Part shown: positions 6,413-12,970 of the stretch, piece after piece | How the letters are laid out: each line of letters opens with the position of its first letter | Position numbering within the stretch: position 1 is the first letter of the stretch | Assembly: GCA_050248995.1 (NCBI GenBank) | Contig: JBFWRI010000033.1 | Location: 1-14,165, forward strand | Length of the DNA: 14,165 nt | Origin: JBFWRI01 sp050248995 | Lineage (GTDB): Bacteria; Pseudomonadota; Alphaproteobacteria; JAIXQD01 | Direction: 5' to 3' | The notes under the pieces: generated by a model | What the model saw: only the letters and a program-made list of their open reading frames with translations | Told to the model about the DNA's origin: nothing | The model's database searches: none | Made by a program: the position numbers and the translations under genes

Positions 6413-7357
6413 ATGGAAAAAGTCATCATTGTTGACGAAAAGAAGATCAGGTCTATCTTGCCGCATGTCGACCTGAAGGGCTCGATCCACCGCGCTTTCA
6501 GTGGGTTGGCAGACAACAGTAACGTGCAGCCGCTGACAGTGGTTATGGACTTTCCGGCAGGCAAAGGCGACTGCTGGGTGCAGACAGGATCCGCCCCCAC
6601 CATTGGTATTTGCGGGGCCACGGTGACGCCCTTTATTCCCGCCCGTAAAGACCATGGCCTTGACCCGGCAACGGCATTTTCAATGCTGGTATCGTCAGAG
6701 ACGGGAGAGCTATTAATGGTGTGTGACAGCGGCTATCTGGTTAAGGTGCGCACTGCGGCAACAACAGCGATTGCCATTGATTACCTTGCTCCTGCCGATG
6801 CCAAGACACTTGCTATTATTGGTCTGGGCCCAATAGGCCTGGAGCATTTACGGCTTGAGACGGCACGCGGCACATATGAAAACGTTCGTGTCTTCTCACC
6901 GTCTCCGGAAAAGCGTAAGGCAGCAGTCAGCGCGCTTGCACCAAATATTATATTTTGCGCAGACATTAAAAGCGCTGTGCGGGGAGCTGATGTCGTCATT
7001 CTGTGCACGGGCGCCACAGCGCCGGTACTGGATATCGCGGACATAAAGACGGGAGCCCTTGTTGTCTCTACCGCTAGCGACGGCGCGGGATGTGAGATTG
7101 ATCCAGCGGCATTGAATGACATGGATGTGTATTGTGACTACATTCACAGTGCGCCACACAAGGCACATGACTTCAAAAGCGCAGAGCAGCAGTATAATTG
7201 GCGGCGGGAGCGTATTATTGCGGACCTTGCCGATCTGTGCAGCGGCCGCAAACAGGCAGTCTCTTCTGGCAAGGTTCGTTACTGGCGCTCATGCGGAATG
7301 GGCTTGCAGGACCTTGCCGCTTGCAAGGCTGTTTACGATGTGATGCAGTCTAGTTAA
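6413..7357 (+). CDS. Ornithine cyclodeaminase / mu-crystallin family NAD(P)-dependent enzyme
   Basis: This 314-residue protein has full family length. The conserved VKVRTAATTAIAIDYLA segment (residues 110-126, with R113) is followed by a Rossmann fold with GLGPIG (137-142). GADVVILCTGATAPVL marks the strand before the substrate domain, and SDGAGCEIDPAAL corresponds to the family's G-x-D/E-L-D region. The end shows GMGLQDLAACKAVYD, typical of the family. Members include ornithine cyclodeaminase (ornithine to proline plus ammonia), alanine dehydrogenase, ketimine reductase and enzymes in metallophore synthesis. The exact reaction cannot be assigned here. The start is three bases after the membrane protein's stop, with GAAGG in the end of that gene. 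Its last 8 bp overlap the end of mutS on the other strand. Confidence 0.9.
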   Translation: MEKVIIVDEKKIRSILPHVDLKGSIHRAFSGLADNSNVQPLTVVMDFPAGKGDCWVQTGSAPTIGICGATVTPFIPARKDHGLDPATAFSMLVSSETGELLMVCDSGYLVKVRTAATTAIAIDYLAPADAKTLAIIGLGPIGLEHLRLETARGTYENVRVFSPSPEKRKAAVSALAPNIIFCADIKSAVRGADVVILCTGATAPVLDIADIKTGALVVSTASDGAGCEIDPAALNDMDVYCDYIHSAPHKAHDFKSAEQQYNWRRERIIADLADLCSGRKQAVSSGKVRYWRSCGMGLQDLAACKAVYDVMQSS

Positions 7358-10010
7358 CTTCGCGCTTGGCGCTGTTAATCAGCGAATACAGAAGCTCCAA
7401 CGCATCTTTGGGCGACAGAGTGTCCGCATTCGTGCTGGCCAGTTGCTTCAGTGTTGCGCTGGGCTCGGCTGGGGCCTGTGTCATGTCAGCGGCGGGCAGT
7501 GTGACCAGCGCGTCTTTCGGCTTGTTGGCGCTGCTTTCCAGCGTCGCCAGGATTTGTTCGGCGCGGGCGATGACGGCGTTCGGCAGGCCAGCTAGTTTGG
7601 CAACGTGAATACCGTACGAACGATCGGCGGTACCTTTGTGCACTTCGTGCAGGAAAATCAGCTCGCCGTCATGTTCTTTGGTGCCGAGTGTGTAACAGGC
7701 AAGTTGCGGCAGTTGCGATTCCAGCGCTGTCAGTTCATGGTAATGAGTCGCGAACAGCGAACGGCACTGCGTTTTTTGCGCCAGATATTCCAGCGCTGCC
7801 CACGCGATGGACAAACCATCGTATGTAGCCGTGCCGCGACCGATTTCGTCCAAGATAACCAGCGAACGCGGCGTTGCCTGATGCAGGATCGCCGCAGTTT
7901 CGACCATCTCGACCATGAAGGTTGATTGGCCACGCGCCAGATCATCGGCGGCGCCGACGCGGCTGAACAAACGGTCAACGATGCCGATGCGTGCACTTGC
8001 CGCCGGCACGAATGATCCCGTCTGCGCCAGAATGACAATCAGCGCGTTCTGGCGCAGGAAGGTTGATTTACCGGCCATGTTCGGGCCTGTCAGAAGCCAC
8101 AGTGTTTCTTCGCCCTGCAGCGCACAGTTATTGGGCATGAATGCGGGGCCGTTGGCGCGACGCAGCGCGGCTTCAACCACCGGGTGGCGGCCATCGGCAA
8201 TGGTGAACGTGGTGTCATCTGTCAGCTGCGGTTCAACGTACTTTTCATCAACCGCCAGTTGCGCCAGCGCGGCGCTGACATCAAGACGCGACAGTTGCCC
8301 GGCCAGCAGGCGGATTTCGCGCGTTGCTGCGGTAACTTTCTCAACCATTTCTTCGAATAATTTGACTTCAAGCGCCAGTGCGCGGTCGGCGGCATCGGCC
8401 ACCTGCTTGTCAAGGTCGGCCAGCTCGGCTGTGGTGAAGCGTACGCCGCTGGCCAGCGTTTGCCGGTGGATGAACACATCTTTTTGCGCGGCCAGCTTGT
8501 CGGCCTGCGCCGGTGCGACTTCGATAAAGTAACCGAAGATGTTGTTGTGCTTGATTTTTAGCGCCGGCACGCCGCTTTGGGCGACATAACCGGCCTGCAG
8601 GTTGGCGATAAGACGGCGGCTGTCGTCGCGCAGCGTCAGCAGTTCATCCAGGGCCGCCGAATACCCGGCGCGGATAAACCCGCCATCGCGCGCCATATAA
8701 GGCAGTTCATCGCGCAAAGCGCGCGTCAGCGTATCGTGCAGGCGCGACAGGTCGGGCAGGTTCTGGATGATGTCCAGCAGAGGTTGTGACAACGTGCCGG
8801 CCTGCTTTGCGAATAGCGTGCGCAGGTGTTGCGCGCAGTTGAAAGCTGTCGCCAGCGCCTGCAGATCGCGCGGGCCGCCACGGCCAAGTGACAGGCGGGT
8901 CAGCGCACGTTCAATATCAGGGCAATTCGACAAAGCGGCCCGCATGTTGATGCGCAAGTCCTGCAGCTGCACGAAATCACGCACCAGCGTCAGGCGCTTT
9001 TCAATAGCGGTGCGGTTGCACAGCGGCGCGCCGATATCCGTTGCCAACTGGCGCGCACCTGCCGAAGTCACCGTGCGGTCAATCGTCGCTAGCAGGCTGC
9101 CGTTGCGTTCGCCGGCCAGCGTGCGGCTGATTTCCAGATTGCGCCGCGTAGCGGCATCCAGCGCCATGGTTGTTTGCGTAGCAGCCAGAACGGGTGGCAG
9201 CAGTGGTGTTGCTGTTTGCTTCTGCGTCAGGTCGATATAATCAATCAACACGGAAAGCGCAGTTGCGCTGGCGCGGCCGAAGTCACCAAACGGCGCCAAT
9301 GTCTGCACATTATAGCGAGCGGCAAGGCGGATCTCGGCCTGGCCGCTGTTAATGCGCGCATCTGGCACAATGTGCATGCAGGCGCGGTAGGGCTGCAGCG
9401 CGCCCATGGTGGCTAGGCGTTCGGGTATCAGTAGTTCGCGCGGCTCAAGACGTGCAAGCTCGGCGGACAGTTCGGTGATATCGATATCGCGCACGTAAGG
9501 TGTGGCATTCGCCAGATCAAGCCATGCCAGCGCTGCGCGGCCCTGCACTTCCAGATACACAACAAGGTGATAACTGGTCGAAGCCTCTAGCAGCGCTTCT
9601 TCGGTTACGGTGCCAGGCGTTACGATGCGCACCACGTCGCGCGTGACGATGGCCTTGCCCTTTGTTTCCTTCGCGCGCTTCTTGGCTTGATCGGGCGTTT
9701 CAGTTTGTTCGCACACGGCAATGCGCTGGCCGGCCTTAATCAGCTTCGCAAGATAGGTTTCGTATGCGTGTGCGGGAATGCCGCACATCGGGATATCCTT
9801 GCCCTGATGCTGGCCGCGCTTGGTCAGTGCGATATCAAGAATGCGGCTTGCGGTCACGGCATCGTCGAAGAACAACTCGTAGAAATCGCCAAGGCGGAAG
9901 AACAGCAGGCAGTCAGCGTACTGGGCTTTCAGCGCGAAGTATTGCGCCATCAGCGGCGTGGCTTCGACCGGCGCTTCTTCCATGCTAAATAGCGTGGCCG
10001 TTTGCTTCAT
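7350..10010 (-). CDS. mutS: DNA mismatch repair protein MutS
   Basis: This 886-residue protein is full-length MutS, the ATPase that recognises mismatches and recruits MutL. The mismatch-binding domain has the F-x-E motif in GDFYELF (F43, E45). Connector, lever and clamp domains follow. The ATPase domain carries Walker A GPNMAGKST (about 642-650), Walker B LVILDE (D721, E722) followed by GRGT, and the FATHYHEL motif. A C-terminal extension of about 70 residues matches the tetramerisation tail. The ATG at 10010 shares one base with the TAA of tdk (TAATG) and has no good Shine-Dalgarno, so translation is probably coupled to tdk. Its TAG (7352-7350) lies within the end of the convergent cyclodeaminase gene. 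Confidence 0.98.
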   Translation of the reverse strand: MKQTATLFSMEEAPVEATPLMAQYFALKAQYADCLLFFRLGDFYELFFDDAVTASRILDIALTKRGQHQGKDIPMCGIPAHAYETYLAKLIKAGQRIAVCEQTETPDQAKKRAKETKGKAIVTRDVVRIVTPGTVTEEALLEASTSYHLVVYLEVQGRAALAWLDLANATPYVRDIDITELSAELARLEPRELLIPERLATMGALQPYRACMHIVPDARINSGQAEIRLAARYNVQTLAPFGDFGRASATALSVLIDYIDLTQKQTATPLLPPVLAATQTTMALDAATRRNLEISRTLAGERNGSLLATIDRTVTSAGARQLATDIGAPLCNRTAIEKRLTLVRDFVQLQDLRINMRAALSNCPDIERALTRLSLGRGGPRDLQALATAFNCAQHLRTLFAKQAGTLSQPLLDIIQNLPDLSRLHDTLTRALRDELPYMARDGGFIRAGYSAALDELLTLRDDSRRLIANLQAGYVAQSGVPALKIKHNNIFGYFIEVAPAQADKLAAQKDVFIHRQTLASGVRFTTAELADLDKQVADAADRALALEVKLFEEMVEKVTAATREIRLLAGQLSRLDVSAALAQLAVDEKYVEPQLTDDTTFTIADGRHPVVEAALRRANGPAFMPNNCALQGEETLWLLTGPNMAGKSTFLRQNALIVILAQTGSFVPAASARIGIVDRLFSRVGAADDLARGQSTFMVEMVETAAILHQATPRSLVILDEIGRGTATYDGLSIAWAALEYLAQKTQCRSLFATHYHELTALESQLPQLACYTLGTKEHDGELIFLHEVHKGTADRSYGIHVAKLAGLPNAVIARAEQILATLESSANKPKDALVTLPAADMTQAPAEPSATLKQLASTNADTLSPKDALELLYSLINSAKREVN

Positions 10011-10615
10011 TACGCGGCCCCGGCTACCGCGCCGTCGTCACTATCGTCATCGGCGGCAAACAGGTCGGCATTCGGGTGCCAGTGCCAGTGGGTATTGCAG
10101 CGCGGCTCGTACATTTCGCTGCCGCCCAGTTCAAGGCTGTTGCTGTTGGGTGTACGCTTGAAGGTCTTGGTAGCGGGGCGGCCGCAGACGGAACAATGTG
10201 ACCGCAGCTTGACGACTTCATCCGCCATCGAAGCGAGAAGGCCCACCGTCGGCAACGGGTTGCCCTGCCAATCGGCGTCAAGGCTGGCGACGGTTACATC
10301 AATACCGCTCTGCAGCAGACTCTTGATAATAGTGACGATATCTCCGTCAAAAAAAGGCGCGGTAAAAAACTGGACTTCATCAAAGAACACATGCTCGGCT
10401 TCGGGGGCGCCGCTCCAGCTACGGATTATGCCGGCAGTCGCCTGCAGGCCGTCGTGCGATACGATTTCGGTGATTTTGTAGCGGGTGTCATAGGCGCATT
10501 TGTAAACGGCGGTACGTTTGCCAAGGCCGTTTTTGGCCCACAGAATGCGCTTCAGCAATTCGGTGGTTTTGCCCGCGAACATGGGGCCGCAAATGACAGT
10601 CAGATGCCCATACAT
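10010..10615 (-). CDS. tdk: Thymidine kinase, type II (TK1-like)
   Basis: This 201-residue enzyme phosphorylates thymidine to dTMP in the salvage pathway. The P-loop GPMFAGKTTE is at residues 10-19. FFDEVQFF (77-84) holds the catalytic base E80. The lasso/zinc region has C141-x2-C144 and C173-x2-H176, with YEP at 169-171 near the substrate loop. The fourth zinc ligand is His. The C-terminal tail after about residue 185 is acidic and Ala-rich, and probably disordered. AAGGA lies six bases before the ATG at 10615. The gene overlaps mutS by one base and is transcribed first, linking nucleotide supply to repair on one transcript. It is divergent from the lipoprotein gene, with only 54 bp between starts. 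Confidence 0.97.
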   Translation of the reverse strand: MYGHLTVICGPMFAGKTTELLKRILWAKNGLGKRTAVYKCAYDTRYKITEIVSHDGLQATAGIIRSWSGAPEAEHVFFDEVQFFTAPFFDGDIVTIIKSLLQSGIDVTVASLDADWQGNPLPTVGLLASMADEVVKLRSHCSVCGRPATKTFKRTPNSNSLELGGSEMYEPRCNTHWHWHPNADLFAADDDSDDGAVAGAA

Positions 10616-10669
10616 GACTTATCCTTTATGCCTTCTCGATGCCACGATTGCGGGGTAGATTCAAGAACC

Positions 10670-11077
10670 ATGAGGCACTTATCCACGCTATTCTTGCTGA
10701 CCGCCCTGATTACAACGGGTTGCGGGCCGCAGTTTTCGACACAATATGAAATGGTGCCCCCGAAAAGCATGCAGGCGCGGGCCTGCGCCAATAATTGTCT
10801 GGGTATGAAGAATCAGTGCGAAAGCCAATGCCTGAACCAGCAGGCGATGTGCCAGCAGATGAGTCATATGAGCGCGCATCTTGATTACATGGCGTATGAC
10901 CAGCATCGCGGCGCTGGCGCTGGTGTCGGTCACCACTTCGGGAATGACTATGGTTACCGCTGCAACGCCGATGCGTGTACGGGAAGCTGCACGCAAAACT
11001 ACCTCGTTTGCCACACAAACTGCGGCGGGCAGGTTATCGAGCACATTACCTGCACGGCATTTTGTGACGCGCAGTGA
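10670..11077 (+). CDS. Cysteine-rich lipoprotein with two twin-CX3C motifs
   Basis: This is a 135-residue protein of no family I know. Its start is MRHLSTLFLLTALITTGCGP, a lipoprotein signal with lipobox ITTGC, so Cys18 is probably lipidated. The mature part has about 13 cysteines. CANNCLGMKNQCESQC and CTGSCTQNYLVCHTNC have exactly the same C-x3-C-x6-C-x3-C spacing. A further CTAFC closes the protein, and a His/Met/Gly-rich linker (DQHRGAGAGVGHHFG) separates the two motifs. Disulfide-stapled helical hairpins or metal binding are possible. The frame is open upstream to 10391, but that part is antisense to tdk. ATG 10670 is chosen because the signal peptide starts there; ATG 10628 would add 14 residues. 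The Shine-Dalgarno is weak. Confidence 0.8.
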   Translation: MRHLSTLFLLTALITTGCGPQFSTQYEMVPPKSMQARACANNCLGMKNQCESQCLNQQAMCQQMSHMSAHLDYMAYDQHRGAGAGVGHHFGNDYGYRCNADACTGSCTQNYLVCHTNCGGQVIEHITCTAFCDAQ

Positions 11078-11200
11078 TATTTTCTAACTAGGCCAGCCAT
11101 AAATCTGCCGCAGCCTGCGTTTCCGGTGCTCACGTACGCAAAATACGCTCCGCTCCGGTTCTCGGCCGCATCAGATTTCTGTTCGGCCTAGCGAAAATAC
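11078..11200. repeat. Long imperfect palindromic element (possible dispersed intergenic repeat)
   Basis: The two arms pair in phased blocks: TATTTTC (11078-11084) with GAAAATA (11193-11199), CTAGGCC (11088-11094) with GGCCTAG (11185-11191), AAATCTG (11101-11107) with CAGATTT (11172-11178), and an inner CCGG pair (11123-11126 with 11155-11158). The apex carries CACGTACG and a TACGC-AAAA-TACGC repeat. It begins directly after the lipoprotein stop. There is no T-run, so it is not a classic terminator. The size and block structure look like a dispersed palindromic repeat or small non-autonomous element. A second copy would be needed to prove that, and this window has none. Confidence 0.65.
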
Positions 11201-11212
11201 CCGCCTTCATTG

Positions 11213-11242
11213 TTGACGTCGCCCCCTGCTTTCCGGTAAAAA
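11213..11242 (+). promoter_or_regulatory. Candidate promoter of the tRNA-Thr gene
   Basis: TTGACG (11213-11218) and TAAAAA (11237-11242) are 18 bp apart and lie 22 bp before the tRNA 5' end. The -10 sits inside the small palindrome CCGGT-AAAA-ACCGG (11233-11246). The -35 is good and the -10 is moderate. Confidence 0.4.
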
Positions 11243-11263
11243 CCGGCCAGAGATATCAGAGTC

Positions 11264-11339
11264 GCCGCTTTAGCTCAGTTGGTAGAGCATCTCATTCGTA
11301 ATGAGAGGGTCAGGTGTTCGAGTCACCTAAGCGGCACCA
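11264..11339 (+). tRNA. tRNA-Thr (anticodon CGU)
   Basis: A complete 76-nt cloverleaf is visible. The acceptor GCCGCTT (11264-11270) pairs with AAGCGGC (11329-11335). The D stem is GCTC/GAGC. The anticodon stem TCTCA/TGAGA encloses the loop TTCGTAA with anticodon CGT at 11297-11299, which reads ACG threonine codons. The T arm carries the TTCGAGT loop. The discriminator is A11336 and CCA is encoded at 11337-11339. It converges with the transporter gene, whose stop is 12 bp further on. Confidence 0.97.
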
Positions 11340-11351
11340 CTTCCTTGTTGT

Positions 11352-12053
11352 TTATATTGTAGCACCAAATAGCGCACCTGCCCCGGCGGTTACAGCAAGG
11401 GCGATTGCTCCCCAAAAAACTACCCGCATTACGGGTTTTAAAATTTTTGCACCACCGGCGCGCGCACCTATTGCACCCAGCAAGCCCAAAAATACGACCG
11501 AAGCCAGGGAAACGGTCAGGACGATCATATCAGTCGGAGCGGCTAGGCTAGCGAACAAGGGAAGCGCCGCACCGCTTGCGAAAGTTAGTGCTGATGCGAA
11601 CGCGGCCTGCACGGGCCGCGCTGTCGTGATTTCAGAAATGCCAAGCTCTTCCCGAGCATGTGTACCTAGGGCGTCTTTGGCCATCATCTGTTGTGAAATC
11701 TGACGGGCCAATACGGGTTCAACGCCGCGGGCAATGTAGATATTTTCTAGCTCCTGCAGTTCCAGGTCAGGTGCCGATTTTAGTTCAGCCGCCTCACGTG
11801 CCAAATCCGCCTTCTCTGTGTCGGATTGCGAACTGACCGAGACATATTCTCCGGCTGCCATGGACATAGCGCCTGCAACCAGTCCTGCTATCCCTGCAGT
11901 TACGATATCGCCCTTGGCTGCGCCTGCTGCCGCAACGCCAACGATCAGACTTGCTGTAGAAACGATGCCATCATTAGCGCCAAGTACGGCAGCACGAAGC
12001 CAGCCAATGCGCTCAACAAGATGTCTTTCAGTGTGCTTGATATGATGAATCAT
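11352..12053 (-). CDS. VIT1/CCC1-family iron/manganese transporter
   Basis: This 233-residue membrane protein has the VIT1/CCC1 layout. TM1 carries the family's opening motif (LRAAVLGANDGIVSTASLIVG). TM2 contains AGAMSMAAGEYVSVSSQSD, the strongest family signature. A Glu-rich cytoplasmic segment of about residues 78-135 matches the metal-binding domain. TM3 to TM5 follow (about 145-168, 172-197, 205-230). Family members move Fe2+ or Mn2+ out of the cytosol, usually with proton antiport, which protects against metal excess. No Shine-Dalgarno is clear before ATG 12053; upstream lies a GTTTAAAC palindrome (12060-12067) that could belong to the promoter. No iron- or manganese-regulator box was recognised. 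Confidence 0.93.
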   Translation of the reverse strand: MIHHIKHTERHLVERIGWLRAAVLGANDGIVSTASLIVGVAAAGAAKGDIVTAGIAGLVAGAMSMAAGEYVSVSSQSDTEKADLAREAAELKSAPDLELQELENIYIARGVEPVLARQISQQMMAKDALGTHAREELGISEITTARPVQAAFASALTFASGAALPLFASLAAPTDMIVLTVSLASVVFLGLLGAIGARAGGAKILKPVMRVVFWGAIALAVTAGAGALFGATI

Positions 12054-12067
12054 GGGCGTGTTTAAAC

Positions 12068-12338
12068 GGGTAAGATAGAAAGAGCAATCATCTTTAAAGC
12101 ATATCTAGCGTGATAAGCTTTTTGTGTTAGCGCAATGGAATATAAGAGTTAAAAGAAACTTTCTTGGTAGGGCATACACTAGAAATAGCTTTCGAGGCCA
12201 GCAAGTTTTTGTCTGTGGCAGGAATTCTTCTTTGGTTTTCAATACGAGCGTATGGGGAATTTACCAAAAATTTATGTTTTTATCATTGTCCATTAAACAT
12301 GCTTTGCTAGCGTGGGCATGAGAAAGATGGAGTGACAA
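12068..12338. other. AT-rich intergenic region between the VIT1 gene and the first microprotein
   Basis: About 270 bp are clearly richer in A/T than the flanking genes. They must hold the divergent promoters of the transporter and of the small protein at 12339, but I cannot pick a convincing -35/-10 pair for either. A 65-codon open frame at 12124-12321 has no Shine-Dalgarno and looks like chance. Confidence 0.6.
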
Positions 12339-12539
12339 ATGGCTGTGACACACAAAAAAAAGAGCGATGGTATGCTCGCCTTTGCGAAGTATTTGCTGAC
12401 CCTGATCGTTGTTGTTGGCATCGGCTATGGTGGTTATTTAGCGCAACAGCAGAATGACCGTACGACTGCGGATCTTCGCGCACGCTGCGGCATTCCCGGT
12501 GGATCGGTTGGTTTGACAAATTTCGGCACTTGCCGCTAA
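12339..12539 (+). CDS. Small one-TM protein with two-cysteine tail (first of a tandem pair)
   Basis: The product is 66 residues, and I do not recognise the family. A basic start (HKKK) is followed by a hydrophobic segment at about residues 13-34. The short C-terminal tail is QQQNDRTTADLRARCG, then a Gly-rich stretch, and it ends F-G-T-C-R. Topology is probably N-in, with the tail and its two cysteines (C50, C65) in the periplasm, where they could form a disulfide. GGAG lies six bases before the ATG, so the start is well supported. The tail follows the same pattern as the next small protein. It is the first gene after the AT-rich region and is followed by a hairpin at 12550-12568. Confidence 0.75.
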   Translation: MAVTHKKKSDGMLAFAKYLLTLIVVVGIGYGGYLAQQQNDRTTADLRARCGIPGGSVGLTNFGTCR

Positions 12540-12549
12540 CGGCCTGATA

Positions 12550-12597
12550 CGGCATTTCTGCAATGCCGCAACTATATAAAATGCAGTGTAAATGCCG
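12550..12597 (+). promoter_or_regulatory. Overlapping alternative hairpins between the two microprotein genes
   Basis: CGGCATT (12550-12556) can pair with AATGCCG (12562-12568) to make a 7-bp hairpin with a 5-base loop. It can instead pair through CGGCATTT with AAATGCCG (12590-12597), helped by TGCA (12559-12562) with TGCA (12582-12585). The two structures exclude each other. No T-run follows either, so this is not a standard terminator. A regulatory role is speculation. Confidence 0.35.
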
Positions 12598-12703
12598 TGC
12601 TATCCTCACGCTGAATTAAGATGATTCTGATAGACTTGAGTTGAAATGGAAGCTGTGTGTGATCGTGGGAGATCGCGCATCCATAGACCCTGTGGAGGGT
12701 ATT

Positions 12704-12967
12704 GTGGCTATCGCCTACAAAAGCTCATTTGCGGCTTATGAAGAACCGCTCGTCCGTCCGGTGGCTGTTAAGTCAGGGCCGTCGCGTGCGATGCGCGCTG
12801 TGCGCCGCGTCGCGCTTGTGTGGGCGATCGTCATCTGGGTGGCTGTTGGCCATGCCGCAGCCAGTGAGGCGCAGCAGCGTAGCCTTGGAGATATTCGGGA
12901 CAAGTGCCAAGCCTATAACCCCCAGATGGGCGGGTACAGCTCGCTCAGTGTTTTCCGGTGCTATTAG
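12704..12967 (+). CDS. Small one-TM protein with two-cysteine tail (second of a tandem pair)
   Basis: The product is 87 residues and of unknown family. GTG 12704 is chosen as start because GGAGGG lies 4 bases upstream. The frame runs back to a TTG at 12641, which lacks such a site. A polar, basic N-terminus of about 35 residues precedes a hydrophobic segment (about 36-53, ALVWAIVIWVAVGHAAA), which resembles a late signal anchor or cleavable signal. The tail QQRSLGDIRDKCQAYN ends with a GG and then F-R-C-Y. Its cysteines C68 and C86 match the layout of the upstream protein: R, D-[LI]-R-x2-C, GG, F-x2-C, one residue, stop. It ends three bases from the stop of the convergent accC gene. Confidence 0.65.
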   Translation: MAIAYKSSFAAYEEPLVRPVAVKSGPSRAMRAVRRVALVWAIVIWVAVGHAAASEAQQRSLGDIRDKCQAYNPQMGGYSSLSVFRCY

Positions 12968-12970
12968 CGG

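Noticed and set aside
10391..10669. N-terminal extension of the cysteine-rich lipoprotein frame
   Set aside because: This part is antisense to tdk. A complete lipoprotein signal peptide starts at ATG 10670, and an extension would bury it.
11233..11246. CCGGT-AAAA-ACCGG mini-palindrome as a terminator
   Set aside because: The stem is only 5 bp with no T-run after it, and it overlaps the likely -10 of the tRNA promoter.
11314..11703. Plus-strand open frame starting inside the tRNA gene
   Set aside because: It overlaps the tRNA 3' half and runs antisense to the VIT1/CCC1 transporter, so it is a shadow.
12124..12321. A 65-codon open frame in the AT-rich spacer
   Set aside because: It has no ribosome binding site, its composition does not resemble neighbouring genes, and it ends just before the well-supported small gene at 12339.
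12641..12703. TTG start giving a 108-residue second microprotein
   Set aside because: No Shine-Dalgarno precedes the TTG, while GTG 12704 has GGAGGG at good spacing.
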